Assembly: GCA_017962765.1 (NCBI GenBank)
Contig: JAGCUP010000081.1
Coordinates: 1-44,056 of the forward strand
DNA from: Muribaculaceae bacterium
Lineage (GTDB): Bacteria > Bacteroidota > Bacteroidia > Bacteroidales > Muribaculaceae
Reading direction: 5' to 3'
DNA length: 44,056 bases
Position 1 is the stretch's first letter. Each line of letters begins with the position of its first letter. Both the position numbers and the translations under genes were made by a program. The notes under the pieces were generated by a model, which searched no databases, was not told the origin of the DNA, and saw only the letters and a program-made list of their open reading frames with translations. This document shows positions 1-7,895 of this stretch, one piece after another.

Positions 1-28
1 CCAAAACAGTCATAACAATTTTGGAATT

Positions 29-60
29 AAATCCAAAAAAGTGGCGACTTTTTTGGATTT
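29..60. terminator. Perfect hairpin downstream of tatD, candidate terminator
   Basis: Positions 29-42 and 47-60 are perfectly complementary (14 bp) around the 4-nt loop GGCG. The hairpin lies 23 nt past the tatD stop in the direction of tatD transcription. The arm includes a run of six A/T pairs, but no clear U-tract follows on the minus strand, so it may be a symmetric terminator shared with an unseen gene to the left. Confidence 0.5.
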
Positions 61-82
61 TTCATGTCTCGGGGGATGGGGG

Positions 83-709
83 TTATTGGGAGAGAGCGAA
101 GAGGGCGGTGGTGGTGCGGGTGGAATGCGTGAGGAGGACCGAAGGGGGGATGCCGCGGACGCTGGCGAGGCGCGCGGCGACATCATCGATGGGGAGGCCG
201 CTATCATCGCTCTCGAAGAGGAGGCAGTCGTCGGGAATAAGGCGCGCCGTTTCTTCGTTGAAACGCGGACCTAGCGACAAGTATAGCCCAGCGTCAAGCA
301 ACTGCTGCGCCAAGGCGGGTTTTCCGCGGAAGCCGTGCATCACCCATGGCTGGGTGGGACGCAGATGGGCGTGAAGGGCCAAAATAAGGTGGTGAGCCTT
401 GACACAATGGATGATGAGCGGTTTTTGTAACTCTTCACTCAAGGCTACGTGGCGCTCAAACCATCGTTGTTGCACATCGAGCGAAGGACCTTTGAGCGCA
501 TCTAAACCTGTCTCGCCCAGTGCCACCACATGGGGCGATGTGGCTGCTTCCACGAGGCATTGCCACAATTCTTCATCGGCCTCGGCGAGGTCCCACGGGT
601 GGATGCCCACCGAGTAGCAGTGCCCCTCAACGGGCGCAAAGTAACGCGGTGACACGTTCACAACGGCGCCCTCAGCCTCAAGGTGGGTGTGGCAGTCGGT
701 GATGGTCAT
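83..709 (-). CDS. TatD family metal-dependent hydrolase
   Basis: A TatD-type amidohydrolase-fold protein of about 208 residues, shorter than the usual 250 or so of TatD/YcfH. Visible metal-site motifs from the chosen start are HTH (H7, H9), GETGLD (E66), IIHC (H101), VMHG (H125) and SDD (D168). The family comprises metal-dependent DNases or phosphoesterases; the substrate here is unknown. I chose the ATG at 709 because it overlaps the yidD stop in an ATGA junction, which suggests translational coupling. The longer frame to 739 would start inside yidD. It is the last gene of the serS-rnpA-yidD-tatD tail of the division cluster, followed by a hairpin. Confidence 0.88.
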   Translation of the reverse strand: MTITDCHTHLEAEGAVVNVSPRYFAPVEGHCYSVGIHPWDLAEADEELWQCLVEAATSPHVVALGETGLDALKGPSLDVQQRWFERHVALSEELQKPLIIHCVKAHHLILALHAHLRPTQPWVMHGFRGKPALAQQLLDAGLYLSLGPRFNEETARLIPDDCLLFESDDSGLPIDDVAARLASVRGIPPSVLLTHSTRTTTALFALSQ

Positions 710-957
710 GGCACTGGGTCGTAGCCGCTGCCGCCCCACGGGTTGCAGCGCGCGATACGCTTAACGGCGAGCCAAAATCCCTTGAAGGGCCCGTGCTTCT
801 TGATGGCCTCGACTGCATAGTTGCTGCAGGTGGGCGTGAAACGGCACATGGGGGGCGTGAGCGGCGAAATGCACTTTTGGTAGAACTTGATGGGCAGCAG
901 CAGCGTCCACATCAGCAGCCACTTAATGGGAAAGAATATTTTCTTAAGAATTTCCAT
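706..957 (-). CDS. yidD: YidD membrane protein insertion efficiency factor
   Basis: A small YidD protein of 83 residues from the ATG at 957; a TTG 24 nt upstream is a weaker start. It has an N-terminal hydrophobic/amphipathic stretch ([14 protein letters not shown]) and then the family signature: [20 protein letters not shown], then YAVEAI, and near the end [13 protein letters not shown], with the conserved cysteines. YidD acts at the inner membrane near YidC to help insert proteins. It overlaps the end of rnpA by 14 nt and its stop overlaps the tatD start. The rnpA-yidD pairing is widespread in bacteria, although here the pair is not beside rpmH or yidC. Confidence 0.93.
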   Translation of the reverse strand: MEILKKIFFPIKWLLMWTLLLPIKFYQKCISPLTPPMCRFTPTCSNYAVEAIKKHGPFKGFWLAVKRIARCNPWGGSGYDPVP

Positions 958-1315
958 CTTGTTCACTGGCTTGCACGGCAATGCGATTGAGCAACTGCCG
1001 CATTTTTTCTTCTATAATGCCATAGTCCTTGAGCGACGACGACAGGTAAACAAAGGCCATATCGACACGGCGGCCGTGCGCGGCAAGGGTCGGTAGTAGC
1101 AATGCGCGGTTCAGGCGGTAGGCCTCGCGCACACGCCTCCTGATTAGGACGCGGTCGACAGCACGCCGCAGCTTCTTCTTGGGCACCGACACGAGGAAAC
1201 GTGCGGGAGCCACGTGGGGCTCGGCTCCCGCCACATCAAATACGGCCCTGAGCGGATAGGCAATGAGGCTCTGCCCCGTGGCAAAGAGGCCGTCGATGCG
1301 GGTCACGCCGCACAA
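944..1315 (-). CDS. rnpA: Ribonuclease P protein component
   Basis: RnpA is the basic protein subunit of RNase P, which matures the 5' ends of tRNAs with the catalytic RNA. The basic signature [20 protein letters not shown] is the RNR motif region, and the length (about 123 aa) is normal. The start is problematic. The only in-frame start-type codon is TTG at 1315, just before CGVTRID. In-frame codons upstream encode [11 protein letters not shown], which looks like the usual RnpA N-terminus, yet that stretch has no ATG or GTG before an in-frame stop. A heptad repeat array (1357-1405) abuts this region. yidD overlaps its 3' end. Confidence 0.9.
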   Translation of the reverse strand: MCGVTRIDGLFATGQSLIAYPLRAVFDVAGAEPHVAPARFLVSVPKKKLRRAVDRVLIRRRVREAYRLNRALLLPTLAAHGRRVDMAFVYLSSSLKDYGIIEEKMRQLLNRIAVQASEQDGNS

Positions 1316-1356
1316 TTTCTCGCTCTTGTAAAGCCGATTAGTTAATGCATAATCAA

Positions 1357-1408
1357 CTTCACACTTTACACTTTACACTTCACCCTTAAGCTTTTACCCT
1401 AACACTTA
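1357..1408 (-). repeat. Stop-anchored heptad array after serS
   Basis: Read on the minus strand from the serS TAA (1408-1406) come seven consecutive 7-nt units: GTGTTAG, GGTAAAA, GCTTAAG, GGTGAAG, TGTAAAG, TGTAAAG and TGTGAAG. Six of the seven end in AG. The array starts exactly at the stop codon and runs to within about 10 nt of the rnpA N-terminal coding similarity. Similar arrays follow ftsI, ftsW and murG. Confidence 0.8.
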
Positions 1409-2677
1409 ATCGATGATATCGAAGCCGGTGTAGCGGCGTAGGGCCTCGGGAATAACAATGCCCTCGGGCGTCTGGTTGTTCTCAAGCAGGGCGGCCACGA
1501 TGCGTGGCAAGGCGAGGGCACTGCCGTTGAGGGTGTGGCACAGGTGCGTCTTCTTATCGTCACCACGGTAGCGGCATTTGAGGCGGTTGGCCTGGTAGGT
1601 CTCAAAGTTGGACACCGAGCTTACCTCGAGCCAGCGCTTTTGTGCCGCGCTCCACACCTCAAAGTCGAAGGTGATGGCGCTCGTGAAACTCATGTCACCG
1701 CCACACAGGCGCAGGATGTGCCAAGGCAGCTCCAATTTCTCGAGCAGTCCCTGCACATGGTCCTTCATCTCCTCGAGGGCAGCATAGGAGTCCTCAGGGC
1801 GCTCGATACGCACGATTTCCACCTTGTCGAACTGGTGAAGGCGGTTGAGCCCACGAACATCCTTGCCGTAAGAACCAGCCTCACGGCGGAAGCAAGCGCT
1901 ATAGGCGCAATTTTTCTTGGGAAGCTCGTCCTGCGATAGAATCACGTCGCGGTAGATGTTGGTCACGGGCACCTCTGCAGTGGGGATGAGATAGAAGTTA
2001 TCCACCTGGCAGTGATACATCTGGCCCTCCTTGTCGGGCAGCTGGCCAGTTCCTATTCCCGAGGCCTCGTTGACCACGAGGGGCGGTTCAATCTCGGTGT
2101 AGCCGGCCTTACCGGCCTCGTCGAGGAAGAACTGGATGAGGGCGCGTTGCAGGCGCGCTCCCTTGCCCACATAGACAGGGAATCCGGCGCCAGTGATTTT
2201 CACGCCCAAGTCGAAGTCGATGAGGTTATACTTGCGGGCCAGTTCCCAGTGGGGAAGGGCATCGTCGGAGAGCTCAGGCATGGGGCCTCCGGTGCGCTCC
2301 ACCACGTTGTCGGCGGCCGTCTTGCCTTCGGGCACGCCGGCATAGGGCAGGTTGGGAATGGTGAGCAAGGTTTGGGTGATTTCGTCCTCAATGGCCGCGA
2401 GGCGCTCGTCAATTTCCTTGTTGGTGCCCTTAAGGGCTGCCACCTCTTGCTTAGCGGCCTCGGCGCCAGTTTTGTCGCCCTGTTTCATGAAAGCCCCTAT
2501 TTGGGCGGCCATCTTGTTGAGGCGCGAGGCGTTCTCGTCGCGCTGGAATTGTGAAGCGCGTCGTTGCTTGTCGAGCTCAACGATGCGCATGACGGGCTCT
2601 TGTCCGTCGAATTGCTTGACAGCCAACCGCCGAATCACTTCTTCGGGGTTGGCATTGATTTGTTGTAAAGTTAGCAT
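1406..2677 (-). CDS. serS: Seryl-tRNA synthetase
   Basis: A class II aminoacyl-tRNA synthetase that charges tRNA-Ser (and tRNA-Sec where present) in the cytoplasm. Its 423 residues match the family length. The N-terminal 110 or so residues form the antiparallel coiled-coil tRNA arm. The catalytic domain shows TAEVPVTN, the motif 2 loop (FRREAGSYGKDVRGL) and motif 3 (NGSALALPRIVAALLENNQ). The ATG at 2677 lies 22 nt after the ftsZ stop, so serS is probably cotranscribed with the division cluster. A heptad array follows the stop. Confidence 0.97.
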   Translation of the reverse strand: MLTLQQINANPEEVIRRLAVKQFDGQEPVMRIVELDKQRRASQFQRDENASRLNKMAAQIGAFMKQGDKTGAEAAKQEVAALKGTNKEIDERLAAIEDEITQTLLTIPNLPYAGVPEGKTAADNVVERTGGPMPELSDDALPHWELARKYNLIDFDLGVKITGAGFPVYVGKGARLQRALIQFFLDEAGKAGYTEIEPPLVVNEASGIGTGQLPDKEGQMYHCQVDNFYLIPTAEVPVTNIYRDVILSQDELPKKNCAYSACFRREAGSYGKDVRGLNRLHQFDKVEIVRIERPEDSYAALEEMKDHVQGLLEKLELPWHILRLCGGDMSFTSAITFDFEVWSAAQKRWLEVSSVSNFETYQANRLKCRYRGDDKKTHLCHTLNGSALALPRIVAALLENNQTPEGIVIPEALRRYTGFDIID

Positions 2678-2699
2678 ATATCTTTTTTGTCTCTCTTAC

Positions 2700-4052
2700 T
2701 TAAGCGTCAAAAGAAATGGTGCCTGCCGACGTGTTAGGCGTTTTCTTGGGAGCCTCAGGGGCCGGCTTGGGCTTGGCCACCGCGTTCTGCAGGTCGTGGA
2801 TGTCGCTCTTGAACTTGGGCTCGCGTTTGAAGGTGGGTTTCTTCTCGAGCAAGTCGACGAGGTCGTCGTTGTCGATGTCCTCGGGTTTGAGCACCACATA
2901 TCGTGCCTGGGCCGCCTCAAGGTTCTGCTGGTTGATTTTTTCATTACCGTACTCACGTCCCAGTATCTCCTCGATGGGCGACGGCTTGGAGTGTGTCACC
3001 TTGGCGCCCTTGTCGATGGCTTCAGGTTTTTCGCTCTCAAGCGACACGTTGAAACCGGCCGCGAGAATCGTGATTTTCACCTTGTCCTCGAGGGTGTCGT
3101 CGAAGGCCACACCCCAAATCACATCGACCTCGTTGCTGAAGTTGATCATGAACTTGCGCATCTCGTCGACCTCGGCCATCTTGAACGGATTCTTCGAGTT
3201 GGGCGAGATGTAGAAGTTCATCAATATCTTCTTCGAGCCGTACACGTCGCGGTTCTTGAGCAGCGGCGAATCGAGGGCGTCCTTGATGGCCTTGGTCACG
3301 CGGTGCTCGCCCTCGCCATAGCCCGAGCTGATGATGGCGACGCCACCGTCGCGCAACGTGGTGTTCACGTCCTTAAAGTCGAGGTTGATTTTTCCGTCAA
3401 CGGTAATCAGTTCCGAGATGCTGCGGGCGGCCACCGACAGCGTGTCGTCGGCCTTGCCGAAGGCATTGATGAAATTCAGGTCGGGGTAAATCTCGGTGAG
3501 GCGCTCGTTGTTGATAATCAGGAGCGCATCGACATACTTCTGCATCTCGTCGGCACCCTCGAGCGCCTTGAGGATTTTCTTTTGGCCCTCGAAAAGGAAC
3601 GGGATGGTGACGATGCCTATCGTGAGCACCCCTTTCTCGCGAGCGATGCGGGCTACCACAGGGGCCGCACCGGTGCCGGTGCCGCCGCCCATGCCGGCGG
3701 TGATGAATGCCATTTGGGTATCGTCGTCGAAGAGTGCTGCGATGTCCTGGGCACTCTCTTCGGCGGCGCGGCGCGCCACTTCGGGCACGTTACCTGCGCC
3801 CAAACCCTTGGTGGTGTTGGGCCCGATGAGCAGCCTGTTGGGCACGGGCGAGTTGATAAGAGCCTGACGGTCGGTGTTGAGCACGACGTAAGAAACGCCG
3901 CCGATGTCCTGCACATACATGTGGTTAACGGCGTTGTTTCCACCGCCGCCGACACCCACCACCTTGATGATGGTAGGAGTGGCCTTCACTTGATTCTTGT
4001 CATCATATCCGGCCCCGCTCTCAATAGTGTCGAAGATGTTGTTTTTATCCAT
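2700..4052 (-). CDS. ftsZ: Cell division GTPase FtsZ
   Basis: Tubulin-like GTPase that forms the Z ring and recruits the divisome. GTP-binding elements are GVGGGGNNAV (34-42) and the tubulin signature GGGTGTG (122-128). The T7 synergy loop NLDFKDV is at 223-229, with the acidic residues that complete the neighbouring GTPase site. At 450 residues it is longer than E. coli FtsZ because of a charged C-terminal linker (about 330-450) rich in Lys, Pro and Ala. The tail ends GTISFDA, which differs from the proteobacterial C-terminal peptide. It lies 54 nt after ftsA and 22 nt before serS. Confidence 0.98.
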   Translation of the reverse strand: MDKNNIFDTIESGAGYDDKNQVKATPTIIKVVGVGGGGNNAVNHMYVQDIGGVSYVVLNTDRQALINSPVPNRLLIGPNTTKGLGAGNVPEVARRAAEESAQDIAALFDDDTQMAFITAGMGGGTGTGAAPVVARIAREKGVLTIGIVTIPFLFEGQKKILKALEGADEMQKYVDALLIINNERLTEIYPDLNFINAFGKADDTLSVAARSISELITVDGKINLDFKDVNTTLRDGGVAIISSGYGEGEHRVTKAIKDALDSPLLKNRDVYGSKKILMNFYISPNSKNPFKMAEVDEMRKFMINFSNEVDVIWGVAFDDTLEDKVKITILAAGFNVSLESEKPEAIDKGAKVTHSKPSPIEEILGREYGNEKINQQNLEAAQARYVVLKPEDIDNDDLVDLLEKKPTFKREPKFKSDIHDLQNAVAKPKPAPEAPKKTPNTSAGTISFDA

Positions 4053-4106
4053 ATCGTTAAGTATTAATTTGTTTCGTAAAAATATTATTGTCCTTGGAAG
4101 GAACGG

Positions 4107-5414
4107 TTATGCCTCATCGGGATCTTCTTCGAGCAGCGAAGAGGCGCGATTGAGCATTGATTCGAACCAACCGCGTTTTTTCTTCTTTTTCTTGTCTTCC
4201 TCGGGCACTTTCTCAATGGGAGTTTCGGGCTTCTTGGCCTCGGCCTGTACGTTCATCGTGGGGCCGTCCTCGTAGTTGTGGCGTTGCACGCACGACTGGC
4301 CATCGGGGATGATGGCGGCACCCTTTGCCAGCAACGAGAAGATTTGTATATATTCCATGCGGTTAATGCTGTGGTCGAGGATGTTGAGCGACTGCGGGTA
4401 TGAGCCCATGCGCACCTTGAGCTTGGTGGTTTCCTCGATGCGACGCGCGATGCCTTGGAGTTGTGACCCACCACCAATGAGGACAATGTTGTGGAGGTCG
4501 CCGGCGGTAAGGCCCGCATAGTTGATTTGCTGGTTGATGTTGGCGATGATTTCGCCGGTGCGCGCCTTGATATAGTTGGAAGCATCGGTGCTCTTAACAC
4601 CCTCGATGTTGAGCACTTCCACACTATCTTCAAGCGGATTGTTGATGTTTTTCTTCACACGCTCGGCGGTCTCCTCGAGCACTGCGAGACCGTTGGCGAT
4701 GTCACGCGTGATATTGCGTCCGCCCAAGGGCAGCGTGATAAGGTAAACAAGCGCGTGTTTCTTGTATATCGACACGGTGGTGGTCTCGGCGCCTATGTCA
4801 ACGAGCATACAGCCAAGCGAGAGCTCGTTGTCATTCAAAATCTCCTCACCTACCACGAGCGGCGTGACGAGGTAGTTCTTGACGCGGGTGCCCAGACTCA
4901 TGACGCGCTCCAGATTGAGCTTGATGGTGGGCTTTGCCACGATGTGGTTCACCTTGATGCTGATGCTCGACCCGAACTGTCCGCTCGGTTTCGTGGTCTC
5001 GTTCTTGTCAACGTAGTAGGCACAGGGCACGGTGTCGATGATTTCGTAATTGCGGATGCCTTCACGCGCCGAATCCTTGACGATTTTCTCGAGGATATCG
5101 TCGGTGATGGCGCGGGTGCTGTCGAGGTTACGGCTCACCTCGGCGTCCTCGGTGTGCACCGATCGTCCGCTCACACCCACGTATGCGTCCTTGATGGTTC
5201 CGTCGATGCGATTCTCAAGTTTCTTGAGGATGTTGTTGATGCAGCCCTTTGTGCTCTCCACGTTTTGTATGCATCCGTAGCGCACACAATCGATGAAGCG
5301 TTCTTCCTCGAGGTGAATCACTTGGACATATCCCGAGGGTGACTTCTCGGCGATGGCGCCCACAATTTTGCTACTGCCAATTTCGATGGCGACGATATAT
5401 TGGGTATTCTCCAT
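4107..5414 (-). CDS. ftsA: Cell division protein FtsA
   Basis: Actin-like ATPase that tethers FtsZ to the membrane and links the ring to the division enzymes. The N-terminus (YIVAIEIGSSKIVGAIAE) is the phosphate 1 loop. GCMLVDIGAETTTVSI is phosphate 2, and VLIGGGSQLQGI is the adenosine motif. The SHS2 (1C) region lies between the first two. The last 22 or so residues (GWFESMLNRASSLLEE) look amphipathic, like the FtsA membrane-targeting helix, and follow a Lys-rich linker (DKKKKKKRG). Length 435 is normal. It sits between ftsQ (61 nt) and ftsZ (54 nt). Confidence 0.96.
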   Translation of the reverse strand: MENTQYIVAIEIGSSKIVGAIAEKSPSGYVQVIHLEEERFIDCVRYGCIQNVESTKGCINNILKKLENRIDGTIKDAYVGVSGRSVHTEDAEVSRNLDSTRAITDDILEKIVKDSAREGIRNYEIIDTVPCAYYVDKNETTKPSGQFGSSISIKVNHIVAKPTIKLNLERVMSLGTRVKNYLVTPLVVGEEILNDNELSLGCMLVDIGAETTTVSIYKKHALVYLITLPLGGRNITRDIANGLAVLEETAERVKKNINNPLEDSVEVLNIEGVKSTDASNYIKARTGEIIANINQQINYAGLTAGDLHNIVLIGGGSQLQGIARRIEETTKLKVRMGSYPQSLNILDHSINRMEYIQIFSLLAKGAAIIPDGQSCVQRHNYEDGPTMNVQAEAKKPETPIEKVPEEDKKKKKKRGWFESMLNRASSLLEEDPDEA

Positions 5415-5475
5415 AACTTATTGTGAATGTTTTGAAAAAGTTGGTTTATTCTAAAGGGGTTATAAGTTTAATTTG

Positions 5476-6405
5476 TTAAGTATTCTTTTTATTGTCCGAC
5501 TTTTGTTCCGACTTCGGTTCGGTCTTTTGCTCGGTCTTCTTCGCCTCGTCGCCCTCGTTGGCTTTCGCGCGCTGCTCAGGAGCGGGCGCCGTGGCATCGT
5601 TGATAGTCATCGTGGCGTGGTCGGGATCCTGCTCGTCGTCCTTGGGGTCATAGATTTCGACGTGTTTCACCTTCTTTTGGCGCAGGGTGGCCACCACCTG
5701 ATGGTCCCATTTGACCGAGATGGTGTCGTATGTCTCCCATCCGCGCGCCGGCATCACCTTGTGGTAGAAGAGCTGCAGCTTCTTGAACTTGTTCTCGTAG
5801 CCGGTGGGCGGACCCAGATTAACGACGTGGCCTGCGATGGCGGGGACGATGAACACGTTGTTGCTATCGACCATGTTATACATCGTGACGAGGGATTTGA
5901 GGACCGAATCTTTCTCGACATATTCGATGAGAGGCAACAGGCGCGTGGCCGGGAACTGTGGCGTAAAATGGCCATTGACGATGGGCACATCAGCGTGGTA
6001 AGTGGGCGTGGCGCGCATCGTTTTCCCGTCGCGGTTCACATAATAGGAGACGTTGCCGTCGAAGATGCGCATTACAGGCACCAACTGACGCACACGAATG
6101 TGAAGCGATCCGTCATAACCGAGGAAGCACTCGGTGTCCTCAACGTAGGGCGAGTGCCGCAGCAGCGTCTCAATGGTATCGACATTGATGTCGCCAAAGG
6201 CCTTTCCCACCACGGCGATGCCGTAGTGGTCAAGCTCCTCTTTGATGGCCTCGGGAGTGACGAAGGGCGTCGTGGTGGTGTTGAGCACATCGACGACGAT
6301 GGCGTGGCACACCTGTGTGCGCGCCTTAGCGCGTGCCCACAGTATGCCCCATGCCATGAAAGCCGTGAGGATAGCCAATAATATGTATTGAACAATCTTT
6401 CTCAA
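5476..6405 (-). CDS. ftsQ: Cell division protein FtsQ
   Basis: Bitopic division protein: a short cytoplasmic start, one membrane helix (about residues 5-24), a POTRA-like region (about 35-110, with TPEAIKEEL and INVDTIETLLRHSPYVEDTE) and a beta domain, then a long Gln/Lys/Glu-rich tail (about 260-309) typical of low-complexity ends in this phylum. FtsQ links early and late divisome proteins in the periplasm. The start is TTG at 6405, overlapping the murC TGA in a TTGA junction, which suggests coupling. No earlier ATG is available. Length 309. Confidence 0.92.
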   Translation of the reverse strand: MRKIVQYILLAILTAFMAWGILWARAKARTQVCHAIVVDVLNTTTTPFVTPEAIKEELDHYGIAVVGKAFGDINVDTIETLLRHSPYVEDTECFLGYDGSLHIRVRQLVPVMRIFDGNVSYYVNRDGKTMRATPTYHADVPIVNGHFTPQFPATRLLPLIEYVEKDSVLKSLVTMYNMVDSNNVFIVPAIAGHVVNLGPPTGYENKFKKLQLFYHKVMPARGWETYDTISVKWDHQVVATLRQKKVKHVEIYDPKDDEQDPDHATMTINDATAPAPEQRAKANEGDEAKKTEQKTEPKSEQKSDNKKNT

Positions 6406-7787
6406 CGCTCTTGTTTCTTGTACTCATCACGGATGGCTGGGAGCAATTCGGCGATGTCGCCGGCCCCCGCCGTCAATAAAACCTCAAAATTACTGCTTTT
6501 TATTGAATTGAGCAATTTTTCTTTGGTATAAACCGCTTTTTTTTCGCTTGTGATGTCGCGAAGGATTATTTCGCTCTCCACTCCCGCGATGGGCAACTCC
6601 CGTGCCGGATAGATGGGAAGCAAGATTACCTCGGGGGCCAGCGACAAGGCCGAGGCAAACTCGGGGGCAAAGTCGCGCGTGCGTGTGTAGAGGTGCGGCT
6701 GGAACACCACCGTCAGACGGCGGCCCGGATAAAGTGCCTTCACGCTCTCGATGCTGGCACGCAACTCGTCGGGGTGGTGGGCATAGTCGTCAATCATCAC
6801 GCGACCGCCGGGACCGGGCTCCTTGAGCCAGAACTCGAAGCGTCGCTTTGCGCCCTGGAACGTGGCCATAGCCTCACGCATGGCCTCGGCGGGCGCATCG
6901 ACGAGACGGCAGGCGGCCATGGCTGCGACGGCATTGTCGATGTTGATGTCAACGGGTACACCCAAACTGATATCGGTGATGGTCTCCCACGGGGTGACGA
7001 AGTCGAAGCGGATGGTGCCATCGCCCTTCACCACATGCTCAGCATGGAAGTCGGCAGGACCCGTAGCCGAATAAGTATAAACGCGCACGCCCTCGGCCAC
7101 GCGCTCGCGCAGTTTGAGACCCGTGTGCTTGATAAGGGCACCCCCAGGCCTGATAAGCGAGGTGAAATGAGCAAAGCTTTCAAGGTAATGCTCCTCGTCG
7201 CCATAGATGTCGAGGTGGTCGGGGTCGGTGCTGGTGACCACGGCGATGAACGGTGTCAGCTGGTGGAACGAGCGGTCGAACTCATCGGCCTCAATAACCG
7301 AATAGGGGCTCGTGGCGCTCAGTAGGAAATTACTGCCGTAGTTGCGCAGCACGCCGCCCAAAAAGGCATTGCACCCCATGCCGCTGCTTTGCAGTATGTG
7401 GGCCGCCATGCTCGATGTCGTCGTCTTGCCGTGGGTGCCGGCGAAGCACAGCGACTGGCTGGCGCGTGTCACCTCGCCCAGCAGACGCGCACGTTTCACC
7501 ACTTCAAAACCATTCTCACGGAAATAGCACAGTCCGCGATGCTCGGCGGGCACCGCTGGCGTATAGACCACGAGCGTTGTCTCGGGGTCGAGACAATAGT
7601 CGGGGATAAGCGAGGGGTCCTCGTCGAAGACGATTTCCACACCCTCGGCCACAAGCGCCGCGGTGAGTTCGCTGGGCGTGCGGTCATATCCTGCCACACG
7701 CTTTCCTTTTGAGAGGAAATAGCGCTCGAGTGCGGCCATTCCAATGCCGCCGGCTCCCACAAAATAAAGTGATGTAAAATCTTTCAT
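6402..7787 (-). CDS. murC: UDP-N-acetylmuramate--L-alanine ligase
   Basis: First Mur ligase: adds L-alanine to UDP-MurNAc using ATP in the cytoplasm. The N-terminal dinucleotide-like loop is VGAGGIGMAAL (10-20), the ATP P-loop GTHGKTTT (117-124), followed by EADEFDRSF and DYAHHPDE. Length 461 is typical. In many Bacteroidetes murC directly follows murG; here a deacetylase gene and 108 nt separate them. A CTTGTCAATTTGTAAAC module (7797-7813) lies 9 nt before the ATG. The 3' end overlaps ftsQ. Confidence 0.97.
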   Translation of the reverse strand: MKDFTSLYFVGAGGIGMAALERYFLSKGKRVAGYDRTPSELTAALVAEGVEIVFDEDPSLIPDYCLDPETTLVVYTPAVPAEHRGLCYFRENGFEVVKRARLLGEVTRASQSLCFAGTHGKTTTSSMAAHILQSSGMGCNAFLGGVLRNYGSNFLLSATSPYSVIEADEFDRSFHQLTPFIAVVTSTDPDHLDIYGDEEHYLESFAHFTSLIRPGGALIKHTGLKLRERVAEGVRVYTYSATGPADFHAEHVVKGDGTIRFDFVTPWETITDISLGVPVDINIDNAVAAMAACRLVDAPAEAMREAMATFQGAKRRFEFWLKEPGPGGRVMIDDYAHHPDELRASIESVKALYPGRRLTVVFQPHLYTRTRDFAPEFASALSLAPEVILLPIYPARELPIAGVESEIILRDITSEKKAVYTKEKLLNSIKSSNFEVLLTAGAGDIAELLPAIRDEYKKQER

Positions 7788-7796
7788 ATTTTTTTA

Positions 7797-7813
7797 GTTT
7801 ACAAATTGACAAG
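7797..7813 (-). repeat. Start-proximal spacer module before murC
   Basis: On the minus strand this reads CTTGTCAATTTGTAAAC and ends 9 nt before the murC ATG. It resembles elements before the deacetylase (8751-8766) and murG (9945-9961). The shared core is GTCAAYT followed by an A/T-rich triplet, and the function is unknown. Confidence 0.5.
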
Positions 7814-7837
7814 TAATTAATCCTCATGTCGGTGTAC

Positions 7838-7888
7838 TCCGAGAAAGGCTACGGGTAGGCGAGCTTGCTCGGGAATCGCAGCCTCGGA
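7838..7888. repeat. GC-rich structured element in the murC-deacetylase spacer
   Basis: Outer arms TCCGAG (7838-7843) and CTCGGA (7883-7888) pair and extend through GGCT/AGC with a 3-nt bulge. Inside lies the near-palindrome CGAGCTTGCTCG. It is far more GC-rich than the other spacers of the cluster and immediately follows the deacetylase stop. It could be a terminator-like hairpin lacking a U-tract, an RNA processing site, or a remnant of a repeated element. Confidence 0.5.
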
Positions 7889-7895
7889 CGGCCGC

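Noticed and set aside
2352-4067. Plus-strand open frame of about 571 codons opposite serS and ftsZ
   Set aside because: It crosses two conserved genes on the other strand and shows no family motif.
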